Shown here: piece by piece, positions 6,728-19,744 of the stretch
How the letters are laid out: every line of letters starts with the position of its first letter
How positions within the stretch are numbered: position 1 is the first letter of the stretch
Assembly (NCBI GenBank): GCA_037447605.1
Contig: CM074810.1
Span: 2,678,296-2,698,295 of the forward strand
Origin: Zygnema circumcarinatum
Lineage: Eukaryota; Streptophyta; Zygnematophyceae; Zygnematales; Zygnemataceae
Direction: 5' to 3'
Length of the DNA stretch: 20,000 nt
Translations under genes and position numbers: made by a program
Notes under the pieces: model-generated
Database searches by the model: none
Told to the model about the DNA's origin: nothing
Seen by the model: only the letters and a program-made list of their open reading frames with translations

Positions 6728-7592
6728 ATGGCGGACTTTGGTGAGGGTTCAGGGTTTAGGGTTTAGGGTTCAGGGTTGAGGGTTTAGAGTTAAGTGTTCA
6801 GGGCTCAGGATTGGGTTCAGAGTTTAGGGTTTAGGGTTCAGGGCTCAGGGTTGAGGGTTTAAGGTTTAAGGTTTAGGGTTCAGGGCTCAGGGTTGAGGGT
6901 TTAAAGTTTAGGGTTCAGGGCTCAGGGCTCACGGTTTAGAGTTTAGGGGCTCGGGGCTCAGGGCTCAGAGTTCAGGGTTCAGGGTTTAGGGTTTAGGGCT
7001 CTGGGTTGAGGGTTCAGAGTTTAGGGCTCGGGGTTTAGGGTTTAAGATTTGGGGTTCAGGGCTCACGGTTTAGGGTTCAGGGTTCAGAATTTAGGATTTA
7101 GGGTTTAGGGCTCAGGGTTGAGGGTTTAAATTTTAAGGTTCAGGGCTCAGGGCTCAGGGTTCAGGGCTCAGGGTTCAGAGTTTAGGGTTTAGGGTTCAGA
7201 GTTCAGAGTTTAGGAATTAGGGTTCAGGGCGGAGCCTGCAAGGGTAGACGGTTGTGTTTAGGGTCAGGATTTGGTGACTTTACGACTTGAGGGTTCAGGG
7301 AGCAGAGAGGGATTTGTTGTTTTAAGGGGCTTAGAAAATTAGGTTTTTACGTTTCCTTCAACTTTTTGAACCGTTTTTGTTTAAAAGTGACGACTCCTGC
7401 AAGTCCGCGTGTTCTGGTCATTGAATTAATGCTTTTGAATGCTTTATTTTCCACCCTGCCCGGCAGGCTACGGGCGCGTGCCCGAGGAGGAAAAATCGAA
7501 ACTTATCGAAATGTTTTCCGGAACGTTGCAGAAAAGTACGATCTCATGAACGATGTGATGAGCGCGGGAATGCACCGCCTCTGGTAGGACAG
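6728..7592 (+). pseudogene. COQ5 exons 1-2 fragment, unit A (dead duplicate)
   Basis: Exon 1 remnant 6728-6740 encodes only MADF; the first 34 codons, with the mitochondrial targeting peptide, are deleted. Exon 2 remnant 7467-7592 matches the true exon at 14198-14324 but lost one base (CTTATCGAAATG vs CTTGTCGGAAATG), and its penultimate Lys codon became TAG (7585-7587). Nothing downstream of exon 2 is present. The intron between is degenerate GGGTTTAGGG repeat, as in the functional copy. Confidence 0.92.
6741..7235 (+). repeat. Degenerate interstitial telomere-like repeat (TTTAGGG / TTCAGGG), G-rich on plus
   Basis: Dozens of imperfect heptamers (GGGTTTA, GGGTTCA, GGGCTCA, GGGTTGA) fill the former COQ5 intron 1. 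The G-rich strand is the transcribed-sense strand. The same array, shorter, is at 13623-13965. Confidence 0.9.
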
Positions 7593-7705
7593 GTCTCTCT
7601 CTCTCTCCCTGTCTCTCTCGCTCTCCCTGTCCCTCTCTCTCTCCCTGTCTCTTAACCCTAATAAACCCTAAAAATTCTAAAAACCCTGAAAACCAGATCG
7701 AGTTA
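7593..7705. repeat. Duplication junction: CT microsatellite then CCCTAAA-like repeats
   Basis: Unit A ends in the CTCTCTCTCCCTGT repeat that begins COQ5 intron 2. It then passes into CCCTAATAAACCCTAAAAA-type sequence (7653-7695) before sequence matching the start of unit A resumes. This is the apparent junction of the tandem duplication. Confidence 0.7.
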
Positions 7706-8470
7706 GGGTTCGGTTCGTACAACGGAATGGACAAGTGACCGTACGATTTCGTAAGGTTTGTCGTGTAGCATGGGGATCTTTAGGGACCGTTGGAGACGGG
7801 CACGGTTTACATGTGAGCTAGCGCAGTTTGTCGCCGTTTAACTGGGAAACTGTAACTAGTCACAAATAGCGTGGATCACATGATAGAAACGTTGATCCTG
7901 GTCAACACGATACAGTACGGTAATCATTCATATTCCCATACAGTACGATGTGGTCAGATATATCCGGTACCGTACGGTATGGTCGAATATATCCCGATAC
8001 CGTACGGTAAGGTCAGACATGATCCCTATACAGTACGATATGGTCAAATATATCTCGATACAAAAGGATATATTCGATACATCCGATACAGCCGTATACC
8101 TCTCTCTTCTGGGCTCTGTTGCAGTGCTGGCGCTGGCGCTGAGCGACAGGGCCGGGCAGCCGGCGGGCATGCAGGAGGCATGCATGATGCATAAAACGAG
8201 AAACGTCAAAAATTTCAGGAAATTCTTTTTTTTTTTTTCTTCTTTTAGATGCATGATGCATGAAACGTAGAACCGTCAGAATTTTCAAGATTTTTTTTTT
8301 TTTTCTTTTTTTAGATGCATGATGCCTGCATGACTCAAGGCGCATGTACGGTGTTCGGCGTGGGTTGCTCTTGGACGAGGCGTGGCTGCGCCATGGCAAC
8401 CTTCAAACGTGAATACAGGGATGCCGGACAGGGTTGGCTTTCGTTGGTTCATAGGAGGAACTCCAGCCAG
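7705..8470. promoter_or_regulatory. Promoter-proximal block of the FHA-RBR gene (unit B)
   Basis: Contains the conserved block 7755-7900, degenerate ~30-bp units at 7905-8100 (GATACCGTACGGTATGGTCG type), an apparently unique GC-rich stretch 8101-8165, two ~75-bp ATGCATGATGCATGAAACG units with long T-runs at 8170-8335, and a segment 8336-8463 absent from unit A. No canonical TATA box was assigned. Unit A has the same order except for that last segment. Confidence 0.5.
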
Positions 8471-8570
8471 TGCAGGTTTAAAGGGAGGCGATTTTACGAC
8501 AAGAGTTTAGAGTAAGGGAGATACGAATAACGGTAATCAAAATCGGGTCGAAATTAGGGTTTCGGGAAGA

Positions 8571-10557
8571 ATGGCCTCCATCGAAGCCCTTCCAAGTCTA
8601 CAACTTCGCTCACTTTCGCACACTCAGGAATGTCATGCATGGTGTAAACAGAAAATGATCATTGGGAGGGATCCAAAACACGCAGACCTTGTCATAAAAA
8701 GTGTCAAAAAGAGGGGAATTTCTAGGAAGCAGTGCAGTCTTGAACGCGTTTCCAATAACGAGTGTGTGATTCAAAATTTAGGGAGACAGTCTTGTGCGGT
8801 CGTTTACCTGAATGGAGTCATCGTGCCGGCTTTGTGCTCGATGAGTTTTCGCATTGGAATCTCAATACAAGTGGGAGAATATCAGTTTCGCGTGGAGGAA
8901 TGTTGCTGTAAAGATGTAAGTACCTCACTCATTCTTATATCTACAAGCTCCATCTTTTTAAGTTGTAATCAGCTGGAATTAGGAACTTCAGAAGTCATTT
9001 TCAATATGTGTAAAAAAAAATTGTGCGTTGCAAGTTGGAAAAACGAAGGCTCAAAGGCTTAAAATAGTTAGTTCTTAAAAATAGATAAAGGAAAGAAGGA
9101 GGAGGGGCTGGTGCAGATGGAGGAGGGGAGAGGGAAGGAGAGAAAAGGGGAAAAGGGGGGGAAGCTAGAGAGGAGCAGAGGGGAGAGGGGAAAGAGGGAG
9201 GAGAAGAAAGAGGAGATAGGAAAGGAGAATGATATAGTGGAAGCGAAGGAAGGAGAGGAGGAGGAGGAGGAGGAGGAGGAGGAGGAGGAGGAGAGAGTAC
9301 AAGTGGTTGGGCCCGTTGTAAGAAAGGCAGGAACAGGAAAGCGGGCTCGATGTTATTATGAATCAGGCGAACCAAATGTTCGCAAAGGTGCCCGTTTTTT
9401 GGACGACAGGGTCAGCAGTAGACGGGAAACAGCCGAGGGGAAGCAGGCAGAATTGGATACCAACATCGAAGTGATAGCTAAATGTGGAATATGTCTAGAG
9501 GAACATACTGGGCATGTAATGTTCCGTATTTTGGGCTGCTCTCACCAATTTTGTTGGCCATGCATGAGGACGTATTCAGAAGTTGAAATCAAAACACGTC
9601 AGTTGCAAATTTCTTGCCCCGTTGTAGAATGTGATACAGCTCTCTCAATTGATGAATGTCGGCAGCTGCTTTCTCCCAGCTCGTACGATGCCCTTCTGCA
9701 GCAGCAGGCAGAACCCTCCATTGCTGAAAGCGAGAAAATATATTGTCCCTTTAGTGACTGCTCAGCGTTGATAGTCAGAAACCCTCCTTCTAGTTACATG
9801 GCAGCAAACTCTTCTCAAACATCTGCAAGAAACTGTTGGACTATCAACAGAGGCAGAGTGTATGGAATGTCACAGACTCTTTTGTGTTGAATGTCGCGTC
9901 CCTTGGCACGTAGGAATGAATTGCGAGGAGTATGCTGCTCTTCTAGCAGACATAAGCAATACAGAAGATGACCAGCTCTATCAGCTCGCACAAGATAAAA
10001 AATGGAAGCAATGTGCAAAATGTCTGCAGATGATAGAGCATGCTGGCGGCTGCTATCACATGACTTGCAGGTGAGTAATTAACAGCAAGTTTGAATTTGT
10101 TCCAATATCACCAGCTATGGGTTTAAAACTCCGCTTCTACAAATTCACATGTAATGCATGTGTGCATCGACCTTCATTTTTTATTTTATGTCAAGTCAGG
10201 TTGACTCGCATATCCTTGGTAGAAAGGGAGCAGCGGCAGCCATTAGGCATGAGCGCCGGGGTTTTGGGTTTTAGAGTATTTTCAGGTTATGTGAGCTGCA
10301 GAAAAGTTCGGTGTTGCATTCAAATTTTGAGAATCAAATGGATTGAATGTTTCGAAATTCGCTCTCTGCGCAGGTGTGGGCATGAATTCTGCTACGTATG
10401 TGCGGCTCCTTGGCAGAACAAACTCCCCACATGCAGTTGCCGGCTTTGGGGTATTGATTTCCTTTTCCGATTTGCAAATGAAGCCTGTGAAATGATTCCA
10501 GAAGGCCTTGAAGAAGAAATAGAAGAGTTGGAAGATGCCTTTGAGCTGCGAGAATGA
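8571..10557 (+). CDS. FHA-domain RBR (RING-between-RING) E3 ubiquitin ligase
   Basis: Proposed exons 8571-8915, 9117-9792, 9851-10070 and 10374-10557, in phase, about 474 residues. Exon 1 is an FHA domain: MIIGRDPKHADLVI (residues 29-42), GISRKQC (49-55), YLNG (79-82). The usual SxxH histidine is Gln, as I recall for PNKP/aprataxin-type FHA domains that bind CK2-phosphorylated partners. Exon 2 starts with a Lys/Glu/Arg-rich linker and a run of 13 Glu, then RING1 (CGICLEEHTG...CSHQFCWPC...CPVVEC, from about residue 238). The IBR is CPFSDC...CMECHRLFCVEC...WHVGMNC. The catalytic Rcat domain has the thioester Cys in EHAGGCYHMTC (codon 10051-10053), then CGHEFCYVC. RBR ligases take ubiquitin from E2 onto this Cys and pass it to substrate. 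The 9793-9850 intron (58 nt) is inferred from a frame change inside the IBR; its acceptor could also be 9829 or 9856. The frame ends at TGA 10555. Confidence 0.8.
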
Positions 10558-11472
10558 TCTGCTTTGAATTTATTTCCAGAGGACGGTGAAGACGACAGCA
10601 ATGAAGAGCAGGAAGGGTTGGATGAAGATGATGAAGGTGCACAGGACGTTGAAAAAGTTGAAGATGAGGAGATTGAAGAGGATGTGGAGCGTGAGGATTC
10701 AATAGATGTGCCGGAGACTGATTTTGGAACGGGAGAGGCGAGAAATCGGGAGGAGGAAGATGACGCACCGGGAGAAGAAGATGAACCTGATAATTTGGAG
10801 ATAGAGGGACATGTGGGGGGGAATGGGAAGTGATGACATTGAGGACCAAGAGGATGATCTCGGTGAAAGCACAGATGACCATCATGATGAAGATCATGAA
10901 GCTAACAGAGTTGTAGGGTTTCCTGAGGATGTACATGGATCAGTTAGTTTTACAGATGAAGAGCCGGAGGATGAGGGTGGGGAGGAAGTGGGATTGGGTG
11001 GGGAAGAAGAGGACTGGAGAGAGCACACAGATTGGATGGAGATAGTCGAGGAAGAATATTGGGGGGGACTGAGGATGGTGATTGTTCTGGAGAAGGTAAG
11101 CAGAACGATTTCTTGGGACAAGGGGCCATGGACGATTTTGATGGCGGTGTAGACTACAACAACCTAAAAGAAGGAGCTGGAGGGGGTTCTGATGTGGATA
11201 GTTCCAATGAAATTTTGGACGGAGACCGAGGATTGTCTCCTTCTCACGAAGATGGAAAAGGAAAAAACAGCGATGAAGATGACGAAAAAGATGCGGAGGA
11301 CGATGACATTTTTGGAGACGATGACTTTGACGACGATGGAAGGGACTTTGATGGAGATTTTGAGAGTGCAGATGATGGGAAGGGGGAGGAGGATAGCGGT
11401 GACGATGGGGATGATGATGGTGGAGATGAAGATGGGGACGGTGGTGATGACGAAGGTATTCACATACTGTAA
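10451..11472 (+). pseudogene. Acidic C-terminal block of the FHA-RBR gene, unit B (optional spliced tail, frame broken)
   Basis: Asp/Glu-rich coding sequence homologous to 4282-5319, in the same frame as the RBR exon but separated from it by one TGA (10555-10557). Splicing from the donor in CTTTGGG|GTATTG (10451) to the acceptor TTTATTTCCAG (10579) would remove 129 nt and the stop, joining CSCRLW to EDGEDDSNEEQEGLDEDD in frame. The tail then breaks twice, each time in a run of seven G (about 10816-10822 and 11061-11067), where unit A has five. Its end (11449-11472) is altered by a local inversion. Either the tail is decaying here, or the G-run breaks are sequence errors. CK2-like sites (NSDEDDEKD) persist. 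Confidence 0.5.
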
Positions 11473-11947
11473 GGCCCTAGAGCAGCCTGTACAAGAGGTC
11501 CTCTGCAGGGCTGTCATCATCGCTATCACATTCCCAGCATCACCCTTCCCATCTACGTCCATGCTCACTTTGCTGGCAGTTAACGTGTTTGTCTGTGTGG
11601 CAACATGTTTGTCCCCAACGTGTTGGACTTGAAAAAAAAAAAAAAAAGAAAAAAAACAGACAGAAATTGACTGCCCATTCCGATCTGGAATACAGTTCTT
11701 CAACCTCGTCAGTGAGAGGTTTTGCAGCTTCTTCCCTTCTGCAAACTTTGTGCGCACCTGCCTCAATAGATCTAACCGTTCAGAGATAAAATACAAAGAA
11801 TTATTATAGGGTATACAGGGTTTAGGATATAGGCTATGTATATATTGAAATTCAACAGAGGGTATAGGGTATAGGATATAGGGTATAGGGTGTAGGGTTA
11901 TGGGTTTTTAGGTACATGCATTTCAGTTACGATGCATTTGTCTACGT
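11473..11947. other. 3' flank of the acidic block in unit B: inverted segment, poly(A) tract, GGGTATA repeats
   Basis: 11449-11559 is the reverse complement of about 5254-5377 in unit A. From 11560 collinearity with A resumes, including an A-rich run at about 11632-11657. 11805-11910 holds GGGTATAGG/GGATATAGG repeats with a 40-bp interruption absent from A. No gene seen. Confidence 0.6.
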
Positions 11948-12501
11948 GCAACTTTGACTCGTGGGAACACACGGGTCCTGGTGTGGTGGCGAGTGCCTTT
12001 CTTGCGCAAGTAACGCTGCTAATCTGTGAAGATTTTGCTTTCCCTTTAAGTCCAGCTTTCGTAGCTGCAGACATCAAACAAGCGTTGCCCAATAATCCAA
12101 TTCAATCGAAGCCTGAAGATGTTTAATCACAACCAGGGTACGTTCCAAGCTCGCTTCTGAATCAATCGTGAAAGGTCGCGGCATTGATGCCTTTGATATT
12201 GAATTAGCTGCTATTGTTGGACAGAAGTGTTGGCAATGTGACCTTAAGGAGGTGCAGCATAGAGACCAACCAGAGGAGAGACTGCAGACTTCCTTCTTTC
12301 TTCTTTGCAGCAAATGCCGGAACCACTGAGGCGTTGGTTGCATATCTCAATATGATAATAATATAACATATGATATATATATAATATTTCTCATATCTCA
12401 TATCTCATATATATATCTGTATATGCTGCCACTCCTTGTATGTTCAATTGGAGCGATTGAGGGTGTGCGTCTCTTTGTCCGGCATGAACGTGCATGGTAT
12501 C
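11948..12501. other. Unit-B-specific stretch with possible exon sequence
   Basis: Missing from unit A, whose flanking bases join directly at about 5783. The plus strand has two exon-like frames with unbiased composition. 11932-12126 ends in PIQSKPEDV. After an acceptor-like AACCAG at 12136, a frame reads SKLASESIVKGRGIDAFDI and then ELAAIVGQKCWQCDLKE, with GTGCAG following as a possible donor at 12252. I do not recognise the product. The right end (12398-12501, minus strand) extends the F-box-like exon 2, so this stretch is probably ancestral and deleted from A. An AT-rich microsatellite lies at 12345-12420. The sequence ACGTGCA occurs near both ends (11944, 12488) but is not convincing as a target-site duplication. 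Confidence 0.35.
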
Positions 12502-13052
12502 TTCCCTGGAAATTGGGAGTCACGAAAGATGCAAACAAATGGGGTTCGAGGAGTCCCTGGTTTGACACGAGCCTGGAGAAAAACAAACCTAAAATTCAAG
12601 GATTAGGATTCACAAGTAAAGAATCTTTGAGCTTCAAACTTAAGCTTTCACATACTTCGGGTCTAAGCAAAGCGTGGGTTCAGAGTTCAGGGTTAAGGGT
12701 CAGGGTTTAGGGTTCAGGATTCATCAAGCGCACATTCTGCTTCCATCAATTTCTAAGCTCTGGAAACTACAGGATTCTGCAGCGACTTAAGCTCAAATCT
12801 AAATCGTGGAGTTTTGGAGTTCTTAGTTTTAGTTTTAGTTTTATCCCTGATCTCGTAGAACTCTCACCTGCAGAGCGCATCAAAGCGCTCCCTGAACCCT
12901 AATTCTGCACCGATCTGCAGTCCCACTTCATCCGGCAACTGCGGAAATAAAGAAATTGCATCCTCGATTGAATGAAATGCAGCTTTTAAGGACCTTTCAT
13001 CGCGACGGGCTGCACTACTTTCTGAGCCTCCTGAACCCTGCGGGTCTGCCAT
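12398..13052 (-). CDS. F-box-like protein, 5' exons (unit B, with a 30-bp in-frame loss in the motif)
   Basis: Exon 1 (13052-12868) starts at ATG and reads MADPQGSGGSESSAARRDER, then ISLFPQLPDEVGLQIGAELG and FRERF directly into DALCR; the ten residues VGRAVNRRWR present in unit A are missing. The donor GTGAGA is intact. Exon 2 begins at 12572 after TTTTTCTCCAG and, spliced in phase 2, reads LVSNQGLLEPHLFASFVTPN, typical of what follows an F-box in plant F-box proteins (WR..L.S....LGL.EP.L). The frame stays open to about 12398 and further exons were not found. F-box proteins select substrates for SCF ubiquitin ligases; loss of the RRWR part probably weakens SKP1 binding, so the copy may be non-functional. 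Confidence 0.5.
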
Positions 13053-13507
13053 GGCGGAGCGGGTTGGCCCTGAACCCTAATCCTCCCCTCCTCTGCAGAG
13101 TCTGCGCTGCGCCTTCCAGAGGGTTCGAACCAAGCACCTAAGCAGGCTCCCCCTCTGCTGGCACGAGGGCAGGCCACGTGGCAGCGAGCTAGGTCCCTGA
13201 TTGACTGCTGGCATAGAAACAGAAATTTTCCAAACGGCAATTTTAAAATAAAGCAATCAATACCTATTACTTCAGAATCTGAATTAGCGTAGTTTGGCAT
13301 TCATAAACCTAAAATTATTAAGAGAGGAGATAAGGTTGTATAGAAGAGGGTTTTATTTGGCCTAGTTCTGTGCAGAATTCCGTCACAGTTACCGTTCGCC
13401 GTTACGTCCCACACAGAGAAACCGCCTCGTTCCCGGAATACCTCACGGTTTCGTTGTGTGACGCGGCACGAGAGTGCCACGTCAGCCCTAATTTGGATCA
13501 GACAGCC
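13053..13507. promoter_or_regulatory. Bidirectional promoter region between the F-box-like gene (minus) and COQ5 (plus)
   Basis: The 455 bp between the divergent start codons contain CCACGTGGC at 13178 (G-box core CACGTG) and CCACGTCAGC at 13478. A 24-bp insertion at about 13121, relative to unit A, includes the palindrome GGTTCGAACC. Most of the region is duplicated in unit A, but A has lost the part next to COQ5. Confidence 0.5.
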
Positions 13508-18180
<4,673 letters not shown>

Positions 18181-18182
18181 CA

Positions 18183-18335
18183 TGGAACGTGTGGAACCGT
18201 TCAACGGACATGGAAACACGGAACAGGCAACACGGAACACGGAACAGGGAACGGCGAGGACGGACGGCAAGCCCACAACGGAACGAAACGGAACAAAACG
18301 GAACGGAAGGGAACGGAACGGAACGGACTACTTCG
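18183..18335. repeat. GGAAC/GGAACGG microsatellite in the COQ5 3' region
   Basis: Starts right after the COQ5 stop codon and runs through ACGGAACACGGAACAGG to GGAACGGAACGGAACGGACT. It is the same repeat family as 66-165 at the other end of the window, and probably part of the COQ5 3' UTR. Confidence 0.8.
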
Positions 18336-19150
18336 CTGTTAGGAGTTTCTATTTGGGGGGAGAGCGGGGGTGTATGTTTGTCGTTTAGTTTTGAGGGTCA
18401 CATGTACATAGGAGAACTGGGAACTGCGAACTGTCTGGGGAGGGAGGGTGGAAGGGAAGCGAATTTCTATGTACTGTGGGTTAAAGTAATCTCTCAAGTC
18501 CGCCATTTCTGTAGTGAATCAGGAATCGAAACCACGAGTTTTTTTCCCAACATGAACAATAACATGTGCCTAGGCATGAACTAAGTTCAGAACCCGTTCA
18601 TGTCTGAACACCAATTAACGAACTTGTGTGAACGATCTCAACCGTCAGATTCGATGCCGCCGATCATACGGATACAGGTCATGCATATCTACCACGTGGC
18701 ATCGTCGGCCTTTTGTCGGCGCCGATTCTGCTACCGACCACCGTGTCCGTACATCCAAGTCCCTTTGCCGTACGGAACGTATTTTGTCGTTTTTGAACCG
18801 TATGTGCGACGAATGTTGTATCCGACAAATTAGACCTTGACCACATGCCTCGTCCAGCTCCAAAGATTTGGCCGCTGCCGACAAAAAGCAGATTCAATTC
18901 AATGATTGCCGCTTGGACCCATCTGCCGTTACTTTTGGACTGACTGAATCGAAGATTCTTCGGATCTGGTCGGCAGATTCTTTCAATCCGGTATGACCGT
19001 TTGGTTGTCGTTTAAAGGAGGGATGACGTAAGCGTAGCGGCTTTCCACCGACCCTGTACGGACAGCTCAGATTCCGGCGACCCACGGTCACCGGCCACGC
19101 GTGACGTGACGTGACCGGCGCCGAAAATCCCGGAAGACGCAAGGCGGTCG
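18336..19150. other. Intergenic region downstream of COQ5; bZIP- and G-box-like motifs, no gene
   Basis: No credible exon. Visible motifs are CATGCATA (RY-like) at about 18680, CCACGTGGC at 18691, TGACGTAA at 19023, and a tandem TGACGTGACGTGACC at 19102-19116 resembling as-1/CRE sites. The short frames at 18600-18900 on both strands overlap one another and have no family features. Confidence 0.5.
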
Positions 19151-19164
19151 ACTCCCGCCATAAA

Positions 19165-19495
19165 CCCGCGCGAGAGAGTGAAAGCGAGAGGGCGAGAGTG
19201 AGAGGGAGAGAGGAAGAAGGCGAGGAAGGGAGAGAGGGAGGGAGTGGGAGAGGGGAAGGGAAATCGAGGGAGAGCTAGTTAGAGAGCAGAATTGGGTGAG
19301 AGAGAGAGGGAGAACGAGCAGGGGGAGGGAGGTAAAGGGAGAGGGAGGGAAAGGGGAGGGAGAGGGAGGTAAAGGGAGAGGGAAAGGGAGAGGGAGGGAG
19401 AGGGAAAGGGAGAGGGAGGGAGAAGGAGGGTGAGAGGAAGAAATAGGGAGATAAAAGAAGAGGAAGAGGTAGGTAGAGGGGGGAACATTGAGAGA
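19165..19495 (+). repeat. GA-rich polypurine tract
   Basis: GAGAGGGAGAGAGG and GGGAGAGGGA units are nearly continuous, with no coding signal despite long Ser/Leu/Pro frames on the opposite strand. Confidence 0.85.
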
Positions 19496-19740
19496 GGGCT
19501 CGTGAATACATTCATAGACGGCCACATATTGGAGCCCTTTTGAGATTTGAATCTTTGTGGGCGACATGGGAAGGACGCACGTGCGAAGTGGAGGCGGTTG
19601 GGCCCACGTTCGCTGTACGGCCGTTCTATGCGCGGCGCTGTGTTACGGAGTGCTTGGTGGGTCGTGCTCCATGCATGTGATTGTACCTTTGGTAAATACT
19701 TTGGGTAAAATTTGTAGAGCGTAGTAGGGAACATTGGGGA
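19496..19740. other. Unique island between GA and CT tracts; possible promoter or first exon of the next gene
   Basis: A GC-rich stretch with ACGCACGTGCG at 19574 and TTGGGCCCACG at 19599 (TCP-like GGGCCCAC site). An ATG at 19566 opens 52 codons (MGRTHVRSGGG...) ending at TAG 19722-19724. Too little to call a gene. Confidence 0.3.
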
Positions 19741-19744
19741 GTTG

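Larger units (their letters stand above)
2855..7650. repeat. Tandem segmental duplication, unit A
   Basis: Unit A matches unit B (about 7700-14330) in the same order and orientation: promoter block (2940-3070 vs 7755-7890), ~30-bp minisatellite, ATGCATGATGCAT repeats, FHA exon, RBR end, acidic block, poly(A) tract, GGGTATA repeats, F-box exon, and COQ5 exons 1-2 with their intron. Unit A is shorter because the RBR core and a ~550-bp stretch are missing. The CT microsatellite then gives way to CCCTAAA-like sequence at 7650-7700 at the junction with unit B. Confidence 0.9.

Noticed and set aside
11944-12494. Transposon insertion with ACGTGCA target duplication
   Set aside because: Unit A does not match a clean empty site (it lacks bases on the right), there are no terminal repeats, and F-box exon 2 continues into the stretch, so a deletion in A is simpler.
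13122-13131. GGTTCGAACC, identical to a tRNA T-arm / B-box
   Set aside because: No A-box, acceptor stem or cloverleaf can be built around it; it lies in a 24-bp insertion and is just a palindrome.
18600-18900. Overlapping 70-80-codon frames on both strands
   Set aside because: No family motifs or splice context; frames on the two strands overlap fully, as expected by chance in GC-balanced sequence.
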